DNA from: CBDDFV01 sp965227335
Lineage (GTDB): Bacteria; Planctomycetota; Phycisphaerae; Phycisphaerales; SM1A02
Direction: 5' to 3'
Assembly: GCA_965227335.1 (NCBI GenBank)
Contig: CBDDFV010000001.1
Span: 1,240,001 to 1,304,000, forward strand
Length of the DNA stretch: 64,000 nt
Each line of letters begins with the position of its first letter. The first letter of the stretch is position 1. The position numbers and the translations under genes were made by a program. Below the pieces are notes generated by a model. It was not told where the DNA came from. It ran no database searches and saw only the letters and a list, made by a program, of their open reading frames with translations. Below, in pieces: positions 55,533-63,049 of this stretch.

Positions 55533-58493
55533 TCACCCCCAGTTCCCCAGCAGCGTCGCCAGATCCGCCGGCCCCACCGCGCCGTCGCCGTCAAGGTCCG
55601 CCGGGCAGTCGGGGCAGACGCCCCACGATCCGAGCATGGTCGCGAGATCGGCCGGGCCGACCATGCCGTCGCCGTCGAGGTCGCCCGGGACGTCGGGGGC
55701 GCCGACCGTTACGATCACGTCGTCGCCCATGACGGCGACCTCCGCCGGGAACGGCGCGTCGACGGCCGCGAACCCGCCGGTGATTCCGTCGCTCGCGGTG
55801 AGGACGGTGAACTGCGCGCCCGGCGCGGGGTCGTCGTCCATCGGCGTGAGGACCAGCGGGCCCGCGAGTGACGCCGCGCCGGTGATCACCACGGCGTCGC
55901 AGTCGTTCGGCGTGAGGTCGATGCGGATCTCGGCCGCGGCCGTCTGCTGGTATGACCCGTGGATGTCGAGGGAAGCGACGAGTTCGTCGTCGCCGGGATC
56001 GAGCGTGCCGCCGAGGTGGTTGAACACCGGCGTCACGATCACGCCGTTCGCGCCGCCGACCGCGCCGCCGTCGAGAAGCTCGAGACCCGTCGTCGCGTTG
56101 ACGACGGCGCCGTCCTCGACGATGAGGTCGCCTTCGACGGCGAGTTGATTGAACGAGACGTCCGTCTGGCCGCCGGCGTCGGCGAGCACGCCCTTCGCCC
56201 GGACCTGACCGGCCTGTCCGATCTGGAGCTTGGGCTGCACATAGTCGGCGTCGGCCCCGTCCTCGATATCGAGCGTGCCGTCGACCCGGGTGATCTGGTC
56301 GACCGGCAGCACCGCCGCGTCCGGGCCCTTGACCTTGATCGTCGCGCCGGCGCCGAGCACCTCGATGTCGGCGTTGAGATTGACCACGCCCGTCCCGCTC
56401 GCGCACCACGTGCCGCCGGTCAGCGTCTTGGTGGCCTCGTCGACCTGCGAGATCGTGTCGCTGAAGAACGCGAGCGAGCCGGCGGTGGACTCGACGGTTC
56501 CGAGGTTGCTGAATTTGCAGCGAATGAAGTTGACGCCGTCGACGACCCGCCGGAACGTCGCGCCGGATCCGTTGATGAAGGCGCCGTCGAGCGGGGCCTG
56601 CACGTCGAGATCGGCGGCGGTGGTCCAGACAGCCCCGGACTCCTGTTCGATCACGCCTCCCGCGGTGAAGATGATGGGGTCGAACTGAAGGAACTCGCCG
56701 GCGTTGCGGAAGGCGATGGGGTCGCCCGAGCCGACCAGCCGGGGCGCGGCGCCGGGGCATGTCGCCGTCGCGGCCTGGGCCCCGTCGGCTTCGTTGCGGA
56801 AGCCCCGCATCTCCCCGCCGCACCAGTTGAACTGCCCGCGATTGGTGACGGTCGTTTCGTCGCCCAGGAGTCCCGACTCGAACTGGACGGGGGCGTTGGC
56901 GCCGCCCATGAGGACGCCGCCGTTGACCGCCGCGTTGACCCCGTCGATGCGGAACGCTCCCGTGCCGTTCGTCGTCAGCTCCGTTTCGCCGCTTATCGTC
57001 AGCGTGCGGGTCGCCTCGACTTCGCCGTTGGTGAAGGCGAACAGCGGGGCGGCTTCGACCATGGCGTTGGTGTTGATTGCGAGCGTCCCCGTGATTTCGT
57101 GGATGGTGGGCGACGAGAACTCCAGGTGCGTCTGGTCCGCCGGGCCGGTCAGCGTCAGCGTGCCGGCGGTGACGGAGAAACCCCCGTTCTCGCCCGTGAA
57201 CTTCGCGGGCACGGCGATGAGCCCGCTGGTGTCGTCCGTCTTCACGATGCGGCCCGCGGGATCGAGCGCACCGATGTCGCCGGCGCCGCTCAGATCAGTG
57301 ATCTTCCCCGCCTCGCCCAACTCGATGAAGCTGTCGGCCGACTGCTCGATGCAGGCGTTCGCCGCGAGGCCGACCGTGTGATCGATCCTGAACGCCCCGT
57401 CGTTGTCGAGCACGCCGCTGATCGTCCGTCCCCCCGCGGCGGCGAACGTCTCCAGTTCGCCTTCGTTCACCACGACGCCGATCGTTCCCTTGTCGAACCG
57501 CACGCGGACGCCGTTCTCGATCGTCGCGAGACCGTGGCCGCCCAGCACGCCCCCGTCAATCACGAACGCCCCATCGCCCGATGAAAGCGCACCGGCGACC
57601 GAGGCCGAACCCTGGAGACGGAAGTAGCCGCCGTCCGTCAGATCGAGCGACCCCGTAAAGTCGTGCTCGCCGGCGAACAGAAGGATGCGGAAGCCCGGCT
57701 CGGCCATCGCGGTGACGCCGGTCCACTCCGCATCGCGCAGGAAAACGATGTCGCCGCTCTGCGCGACGAGCGTGGCGCCGGCGAGATTGACGCGCCAGTC
57801 CTGTCCCTGCACCGCCGTCGGGAAACGGAAGCCGCCGCCTCCGGCGAAGATCGTGCAGCCGCTGCACTCGAACTTCGCGCCGATGTCGGAGAACGACTGA
57901 ATGCCGAACGGACCGAAGTACTTGCCGAGGGTGCCGAAGACTTCGAGCACGCCGGAGTCGTCGCCCGTCACCGAGACCCCGCCGTCGCGATTGAACGCCA
58001 GCACCCCGTCGATGTTCAGCTGCGCATTCGGCCCCAGCGTGATCCCGCCGTTGACGACCTCCGTCCCGACGTCGATCTGATTCGCGTTGACCGTCCAGCC
58101 GCTGATCAGAAAGCCGCCGTTGACCTGCAGGGTGTTCAGCGTGGCGACCCCGCTCCCGCCGGCGAAACCGCTGCCCGAACCGGCCTGCGTCGCCGACCCC
58201 TGCACCGTGAGCGTGCCCGAACCCGTGATCCCGCCGCTGCTCACCAGGTCGAGCCCCGTGATCGTCACCATGCTGCTCAGCGAGACGCCGCCCCCGACGG
58301 TCGCGATGTACGTGTTCTGGTCGTCGTTGTTCGGATACCCGCCCTGATCCGGAGAGTTCAGCCAGTTGTCGGCGTTCTCCCACACCGGATCGCCTCCATC
58401 GAACAGATACACACTCTCAATCAGGTCCCCGCGAGCCCCGGTCGCGACCAGCAGAATCACCGCCCACGCGGCACGGAAGTGCAGTTTCGCCAT
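55533..58493 (-). CDS. Large secreted repeat protein with dockerin-like tail
   Basis: 986 residues from the ATG at 58493 (GAGGTG upstream), with a signal peptide (FRAAWAVILLVATGARG). Next comes DGGDPVWENADNWLNSPDQG, a motif typical of the start of autotransporter-like/PEP-associated repeat proteins. The long middle is a series of beta-helix-like Gly/Asn/Thr-rich repeats (SGSGTLTVQGSATQAG; LEVFGTLGKY; TGTLAINTNA). There is no beta-barrel at the end; instead two tail repeats close the protein (GDLDGDGMVGPADLATMLGS and DLDGDGAVGPADLATLLGNW). It is probably an extracellular or surface protein; the ligand is unknown. Confidence 0.85.
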   Translation of the reverse strand: MAKLHFRAAWAVILLVATGARGDLIESVYLFDGGDPVWENADNWLNSPDQGGYPNNDDQNTYIATVGGGVSLSSMVTITGLDLVSSGGITGSGTLTVQGSATQAGSGSGFAGGSGVATLNTLQVNGGFLISGWTVNANQIDVGTEVVNGGITLGPNAQLNIDGVLAFNRDGGVSVTGDDSGVLEVFGTLGKYFGPFGIQSFSDIGAKFECSGCTIFAGGGGFRFPTAVQGQDWRVNLAGATLVAQSGDIVFLRDAEWTGVTAMAEPGFRILLFAGEHDFTGSLDLTDGGYFRLQGSASVAGALSSGDGAFVIDGGVLGGHGLATIENGVRVRFDKGTIGVVVNEGELETFAAAGGRTISGVLDNDGAFRIDHTVGLAANACIEQSADSFIELGEAGKITDLSGAGDIGALDPAGRIVKTDDTSGLIAVPAKFTGENGGFSVTAGTLTLTGPADQTHLEFSSPTIHEITGTLAINTNAMVEAAPLFAFTNGEVEATRTLTISGETELTTNGTGAFRIDGVNAAVNGGVLMGGANAPVQFESGLLGDETTVTNRGQFNWCGGEMRGFRNEADGAQAATATCPGAAPRLVGSGDPIAFRNAGEFLQFDPIIFTAGGVIEQESGAVWTTAADLDVQAPLDGAFINGSGATFRRVVDGVNFIRCKFSNLGTVESTAGSLAFFSDTISQVDEATKTLTGGTWCASGTGVVNLNADIEVLGAGATIKVKGPDAAVLPVDQITRVDGTLDIEDGADADYVQPKLQIGQAGQVRAKGVLADAGGQTDVSFNQLAVEGDLIVEDGAVVNATTGLELLDGGAVGGANGVIVTPVFNHLGGTLDPGDDELVASLDIHGSYQQTAAAEIRIDLTPNDCDAVVITGAASLAGPLVLTPMDDDPAPGAQFTVLTASDGITGGFAAVDAPFPAEVAVMGDDVIVTVGAPDVPGDLDGDGMVGPADLATMLGSWGVCPDCPADLDGDGAVGPADLATLLGNWG

Positions 58494-58594
58494 GGCGCCC
58501 ACCTCATCGTCAATGTTCATTTTCTGACCGAATCGCGGTCCGGAGGGGCAGTACGTGCCTCCCACCCCGCCCGGATCTCCCCGACCCCCGATCA

Positions 58595-58611
58595 CGCCCG
58601 AAAATCGGGCG
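58595..58611. promoter_or_regulatory. Palindrome upstream of the large secreted protein gene
   Basis: CGCCCGAAAATCGGGCG: two perfect 7-bp arms around AAA. It lies about 102 bases before the ATG and could be an operator or a small hairpin. No cognate regulator is known. Confidence 0.35.
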
Positions 58612-58710
58612 AAATCTCGGAACTTTCGCGGCCCTCAGGCGAATGACATTACATCAACCAGTCCCTTCCCTTTCCCTGACGGTTGCCAGCCGTCATATTG
58701 CCCCCCCCAC

Positions 58711-58744
58711 GAAGAGCCCATCGCGTTTGCGACGGGCTTTTCAT
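58711..58744 (-). terminator. Terminator-like hairpin after dtd
   Basis: AGCCCATCGC (58715-58724) and GCGACGGGCT (58729-58738) form a stem with one A-C mismatch and a 4-base loop. The T run lies on the plus-strand side, but the hairpin is downstream of the minus-strand dtd operon, so it may act in both directions. Confidence 0.45.
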
Positions 58745-58824
58745 TTGGGGTCGCCGGGTTGCCCCATGGGGACGGGTCGCGGGGGCCGGAACGTCGGGCG
58801 GACGCGAGCTGGAAGAGTGGGGGG

Positions 58825-59280
58825 TCAGGCCGCGGGCGGCGTGCGGAGGATGATCGTCACCGGGCCCTCGTTGGTGAGCGTGACATCCATCATCGCGCCG
58901 AACTCGCCATACCGGACCGGGAGCTGGTGATCCTGCTCGAGGCGACGGCCCGTGTCGCGATAGAGCGGCTCGGCGAGCGCCGGGTCCGCCGCGCGTGCGA
59001 AGCTGGGCCGCGCGCCCTTCGAGGTTTCACCCGCGAGCGTGAACTGGCTGATCAGCAGCACGGATCCGCCGATGTCGACGACCGACCGGTTCATCCGCCC
59101 CTCGTCATCCATGAAGATCCGGAGGGTCGCTGTCTTGCGCGCCATCCACGCGGCCTGATCGGCGCCGTCGTCCTGCTCGACGCCGAGCAGGACCAGCAGT
59201 CCGGGGCCGATCGACTCGTCGTGTCCGCTGGCGTCGACCGTCACCCGCGCCGCGCTGACCCGCTGCACGACCGCGATCAA
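58825..59280 (-). CDS. dtd: D-aminoacyl-tRNA deacylase
   Basis: 151 residues from a TTG that overlaps the Memo-like stop (TTGA); this gives the usual start IAVVQRVSAARVTVDASG. An ATG seven codons upstream is possible but less likely. The enzyme hydrolyses D-amino acids (and Gly mischarged on tRNA-Ala) from tRNA in the cytosol. Family signatures are SVLLISQFTLAGETSKGARPSF, with the conserved SQFTL, and GEFGAMMDVTLTNEGPVTI near the C-terminus, which contains the GxMM-V-x-L-x-N-x-G-P-V-T motif. It is the last gene of a TM2/Memo-like/dtd set. Confidence 0.95.
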   Translation of the reverse strand: MIAVVQRVSAARVTVDASGHDESIGPGLLVLLGVEQDDGADQAAWMARKTATLRIFMDDEGRMNRSVVDIGGSVLLISQFTLAGETSKGARPSFARAADPALAEPLYRDTGRRLEQDHQLPVRYGEFGAMMDVTLTNEGPVTIILRTPPAA

Positions 59281-60494
59281 GACGCCAGCACCATCGCGCA
59301 ACTCGAGACCATCGCGAGACCCTGCTCGTCGATCGCCTGGCGGTAATCGATCAGTTCGATCTCACTCGCGCCGGACGCGGCGAGCGTCGTCGACATCGAG
59401 CCGATGCTGCACCAGCGGGTCGGGTTCTTCGACCACCGCATCGCGTCGAGGAAGTCCTTCACGTCGCCCGACAGATACCGCTCCATCATCTCCCGATCGT
59501 GACGCTCGACATCGGTGCGGCGCTGATCATCCACCGGGCGCGGCTCGCCGAACTGCGGACCGACATGACTGAGATCCGCCGACGACACAATCAGCGAACG
59601 ACCGCCCGCGTCATCGAGCACCTTGCGCAGGCCCTCCGTGAACGGCTCCCAGCCCACCCGCGCATCGTCGTCCTCGATCATCGGCGTCAGCGGATCCGGC
59701 ACGAGCGCGGCGACGACCGAAACGTCACCGAACAGATACTGCAGCCACGGCAGCTGCAACTGAATCGAATGCTCGCCCATGTGATCGATCTGATCGATCG
59801 TCAGTGAGGCGCCGAGCTCGGTCTTGAGCGCGTTCACCACCGCCTCATCCGACGCCACCCGCCCCATCGGCGTGTCGAAGCCGTACTCGCTCACCACCAC
59901 GCCGTCGCCGATGCCGAAGTGGTTCGTGCCGAGGACGACGACACGGTCCGGCGCAGGCGTGTTGCGGAGGCCGTAGTACGCGGCGGCGTAGTTCGGCCAG
60001 CCCCGCTGAAAGTCCAGATGCGGCGCAATCACCGCCCGGATGTCGAGGTCGTCGAGCTCCGGATCCTCCGTCTGCTCGAACCACCCGTCGATGGCGGCGC
60101 GGCAGTCATCGGCGGTCTGGCCGAGGCTCCCCGCCGCCCCGATCGGAAAGGCGCCGCGCTCCGCGAGCTTCGCCTTGAGTTCGCCCTCGAGCCGCTCGGC
60201 GGTCGGTCCCCAGATGAGGCCCATCTCGTCGAGTTTCTCGGCGAGCTGGATGAGGGGTTCGACGGGGCTCTTCACCTGGGCGGCGATCTCGTGGACGGTG
60301 TGCTCGCCGCGAAACAGCTGGACGACCTGGAACGCCGAGGGGGCGACGACCATCGTCTGCTGGGTGAGCATGTTGGGATCGCGAAGGGCGACCAGGGGCT
60401 GGTTGTCCTTCTTCACCGGGATCGGCTGGATGGGTCTGAGGTGGGGGCGGAGGACGTGTTCGGGCAGGTTCTGCGGATCAGGTTCGGCGTTCAT
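59277..60494 (-). CDS. AmmeMemoRadiSam protein B (Memo-like) with an extra N-terminal domain
   Basis: 405 residues. The C-terminal ~265 residues are the Memo/AmmeMemoRadiSam B domain: IRAVIAPHLDFQRGWPNYAA, VVVLGTNHFGIGDGVVVSEY, ASLTIDQIDHMGEHSIQLQL (conserved His) and IVSSADLSHVGPQFGEP. The N-terminal ~130 residues (LRPHLRPIQPIPVKKDNQPL; VVAPSAFQVVQLFRGEHTVH) resemble a PqqD-like winged helix, unusual in this family. Memo family members are structurally related to non-haem dioxygenases. The usual partners, AmmeMemoRadiSam A and the radical SAM protein, are not in this window. It overlaps dtd and follows the TM2 gene by 48 bases. Confidence 0.88.
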   Translation of the reverse strand: MNAEPDPQNLPEHVLRPHLRPIQPIPVKKDNQPLVALRDPNMLTQQTMVVAPSAFQVVQLFRGEHTVHEIAAQVKSPVEPLIQLAEKLDEMGLIWGPTAERLEGELKAKLAERGAFPIGAAGSLGQTADDCRAAIDGWFEQTEDPELDDLDIRAVIAPHLDFQRGWPNYAAAYYGLRNTPAPDRVVVLGTNHFGIGDGVVVSEYGFDTPMGRVASDEAVVNALKTELGASLTIDQIDHMGEHSIQLQLPWLQYLFGDVSVVAALVPDPLTPMIEDDDARVGWEPFTEGLRKVLDDAGGRSLIVSSADLSHVGPQFGEPRPVDDQRRTDVERHDREMMERYLSGDVKDFLDAMRWSKNPTRWCSIGSMSTTLAASGASEIELIDYRQAIDEQGLAMVSSCAMVLAS

Positions 60495-60542
60495 GCGGGC
60501 AGTGTATCGGACGGTCGGCGCGTCGTTCCCGGCCCGCCGGGC

Positions 60543-60776
60543 TCAATCGCGATCACTTTGACGCGTCGCCTGGATGAGCAGACGCGTGGAGAGGTTCTCG
60601 ACCTGCACCATCGAGGGGATGAGGAACAGGTCGATGACGGCGCCGATCAGGAAGACCCCGCCGGTGAGGAACCAGAGGATGCCGGTCCAGGGTCGTCCGA
60701 GGTAGAAGCGGTGGAAGCCGAGGACGCCGAACCCGCCGATGAGCCACAGGAGGTAGGCGAGAAATGTGCTTTTCAT
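60543..60776 (-). CDS. TM2 domain protein
   Basis: 77 residues from the ATG at 60776 (a TTG three codons earlier is possible). Two membrane helices form the TM2 signature: FLAYLLWLIGGFGVLGFHRF with YLGRPWTGILWFLTGGVFLI, and the D-R-F-Y-like motif appears as HRFYLG. The tail (GAVIDLFLIPSMVQVENLST) is cytosolic-looking. The family is widespread and of unknown function. It is the first gene of a probable three-gene operon with the Memo-like and dtd genes. Confidence 0.88.
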   Translation of the reverse strand: MKSTFLAYLLWLIGGFGVLGFHRFYLGRPWTGILWFLTGGVFLIGAVIDLFLIPSMVQVENLSTRLLIQATRQSDRD

Positions 60777-61085
60777 GGCAATCAATTCCGATCCGGTGCG
60801 TTCGGATTTCTGCCCGGACCCCCCGTCCGGGTGCTGTGCGCGTCGCCCGCCGGCCCCGTCGGGTCACGGAAGCGTCGTGAAGGCAGCGTGTTGTGACGCC
60901 TGTTCGGCGTGTGGTCGGAGCCGTGTGAGCTCCGCGGCGTCGGGATCTGATGGCGTCGCCGCCACAGTCCGGCGTGCAGCCGGCCGATGAGGCGGATGAC
61001 GCCCGTCCATGTCGGACGAACGCGGATCCCGGATCTGACGTCGAGTCGACCCCGTCCCCCGAACATGAACCTGGTTGGAGACGCC
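60777..61085. other. Divergent intergenic region between the TM2 and DUF1573-ankyrin genes
   Basis: 309 bases. Contains the hairpin CCCGGAC/GTCCGGG (60813-60831, 5-base loop) on the TM2-leader side. GGAG precedes the ankyrin-gene ATG. No clear promoter or RNA gene was recognised. Confidence 0.4.
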
Positions 61086-62888
61086 ATGAGGATGAAGACA
61101 TTCGCCAAGCTGATCGCCCCGCTGATGTGCGGCGGTCTGATCGCCACGGTCGCCGCCGCGCAGCCGGTCGCCGGGCTGGTCCCCGCGACCATCGGCCTGC
61201 AGGACCTGGGCAACCAGGCCGAGAAGAACGAACAGACCGTGGAAGAGCGTCGAAAGGCGGCGCAGGAGCGTCGTCGCGACGCGCTCCGCCGCGCTCAGCA
61301 GGAGGGCGGCGAGGACGCGAAGCGGGTCATCGACCTGCGCGAGTCGCTGGGCTCCGGTCGCGGCACGGCCGCGAACCCCATCGACGTCGACGTCCCGGTC
61401 AAGGGCGGCGCTTCGGCCCACCGGTACGAGCCCGGCGCCCCGATCGTCGTCACCGTGTCGCCGATGGAGCTCAACATGGGCAAGATCGCGACCAACACCG
61501 AGGGGTCGGGCGTCCTGACGCTCAAGAACACCGGCGACACCGCGATGACGGTGCTCGACTGCAAGGTCTCGTGCGGCTGCACGACGACGAACTGCCCGAA
61601 GGGCAAGAAGATCGAGCCGGGCGAGTCGGTGGACGTCACCGTGAACCTCAAGGCCGGTCCGATCGACGGACGCGTCCTCAACAAGACGCTGACGATCCGC
61701 GTCCAGGAGCAGCCGCCGGTGGTGGTGAAGCTCAAGGGCGAAGCGTTCAGCTACGTGAAGATCAAGCCGCAGAAGTTTGATCCCGACAAGTGGACGTCGG
61801 ACCAGAAGCTCGTCATCGAGGCGATCGACAACAAGCCCTTCAAGCTCACCCGCATGAACCCGATGCTCTTCGGCGCTGAACTGCCGAAGGAAGCGAAGGT
61901 CAAGCACGAGATCGCGATCGACTGGGACTGGGACCGCTGGGCGGAGATGGGCTATCCCCGCAAGATCCAGCTCTTCTTCGATCACCCCGAAGCGAAGACC
62001 GGCGACATCAGCCTCCTCGGCCAGTCGGTCCGCGAAGCGATGATCAAGCGCAACCTCGAGCGGAACCAGTCCCGCAACGCGCCGCCCGGACTCGTCGCGG
62101 CCGCGCGTGACAACAACCTCGATGCGCTCAGCGCCGCCCTCTCCGAGGACCCGGATCTCGAGGCGCGTGACCGCCAGAACAAGACGCCGCTCATGATCGG
62201 CGCCGAGAAGGGTCACGTCGACATCGTCGAGACGCTGATCGACGCCGGCGCCGACCTCGAGGCGACGGACCGGGTCGGCAAGACGCCCATCATGTGGGCC
62301 GCCCACAACGGCCAGGCCGCCACGGTCGAAACGCTCGCCCGCGCCGGCGCCAACGTGAACGCCCGGGACGACATCGGCGCCACCGCGCTCGTCTGGGCCG
62401 CCGCGTTCGGCAACGCCGCCGCCGTGCAGGCGCTGATCGACAACGGCGCGCAGGCCGAACTGCAGGACAACAACGGCATGTCCCCGCTGATGTGGGCCGC
62501 CGGGTTCGGCGACGCCGCCCGCATCAAGATGCTCGTCGACGCCGGCGCCAACCTCGAGACCCAGGACTACAACGGCGGCGCCACGTCGCTGATCTGGGCC
62601 ACCCGGACCGCCCGCAACGCCGAGAACATGGTCGCGCTCATCGAAGCCGGCGCCAACCTCGAAGCCCGCAACACCATGGGCATGACGCCGCTGCTCACCG
62701 CCGCGGCCCGCGGCTCGGTCGACAAGGTCGAGGCCCTCATCAAGGCCGGCGCGGATCTCACCGCGAAGGACGACAAGGATCGCACCGCGCTCGATCACGC
62801 CCGCAGCCGGTCGGACAAGCGCGGCGAGCCGATCGTCGCGGTCCTTCAGGCCGCCGGCGCCAAGGCGAACGTGACCGCCGGCCAGTAA
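61086..62888 (+). CDS. Secreted DUF1573 protein with ankyrin repeats
   Basis: 600 residues with GGAG before the ATG and a signal peptide (KLIAPLMCGGLIATVAAA). A charged helix (EERRKAAQERRRDALRRAQQ) precedes a DUF1573/ASH-like domain from about residue 115: SPMELNMGKIATNTEGSGVL and VLDCKVSCGCTTTNCPKGKK, the C-G-C-T-x-x motif typical of DUF1573. From about residue 335 to the end there are at least six ankyrin repeats (TPLMIGAEKGHVDIVETLID; TPIMWAAHNGQAATVETLAR; SPLMWAAGFGDAARIKMLVD). Ankyrin repeats beyond the cytoplasm are rare. The combination suggests a secreted binding protein; the partner is unknown. Confidence 0.9.
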   Translation: MRMKTFAKLIAPLMCGGLIATVAAAQPVAGLVPATIGLQDLGNQAEKNEQTVEERRKAAQERRRDALRRAQQEGGEDAKRVIDLRESLGSGRGTAANPIDVDVPVKGGASAHRYEPGAPIVVTVSPMELNMGKIATNTEGSGVLTLKNTGDTAMTVLDCKVSCGCTTTNCPKGKKIEPGESVDVTVNLKAGPIDGRVLNKTLTIRVQEQPPVVVKLKGEAFSYVKIKPQKFDPDKWTSDQKLVIEAIDNKPFKLTRMNPMLFGAELPKEAKVKHEIAIDWDWDRWAEMGYPRKIQLFFDHPEAKTGDISLLGQSVREAMIKRNLERNQSRNAPPGLVAAARDNNLDALSAALSEDPDLEARDRQNKTPLMIGAEKGHVDIVETLIDAGADLEATDRVGKTPIMWAAHNGQAATVETLARAGANVNARDDIGATALVWAAAFGNAAAVQALIDNGAQAELQDNNGMSPLMWAAGFGDAARIKMLVDAGANLETQDYNGGATSLIWATRTARNAENMVALIEAGANLEARNTMGMTPLLTAAARGSVDKVEALIKAGADLTAKDDKDRTALDHARSRSDKRGEPIVAVLQAAGAKANVTAGQ

Positions 62889-62924
62889 CCGCCGACGCCC
62901 TCACGACATCCACGGCAATCTCCA

Positions 62925-62960
62925 GAGACCGCCGCTCGTTTCCGCGAGCGGCGGTTCTCG
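62925..62960 (+). terminator. Terminator after the ankyrin gene
   Basis: ACCGCCGCTCG and CGAGCGGCGGT form an 11-bp perfect stem with a 6-base loop, followed by TCTCGTTGG, 37 bases past the stop. Confidence 0.65.
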
Positions 62961-63049
62961 TTGGTCCGGACCGTCCGCCGCGGGCGCGAGACGCGGCCTG
63001 CGGTATCATTCCGGATCCGCTGTCGCGATCCCGAACCCGGAGCGTCCCC

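Larger units (their letters stand above)
58494..58824. other. Intergenic region upstream of the large secreted protein gene
   Basis: 331 bases. It holds a 17-base inverted repeat (58595-58611) in the leader of the downstream gene and a terminator-like hairpin (58711-58744) past the dtd stop. No promoter was convincingly identified, and no RNA gene. Confidence 0.4.

Noticed and set aside
60864..62798. Minus-strand frame of 644 codons over the ankyrin gene
   Set aside because: Its regular repeats mirror the ankyrin repeats on the other strand.
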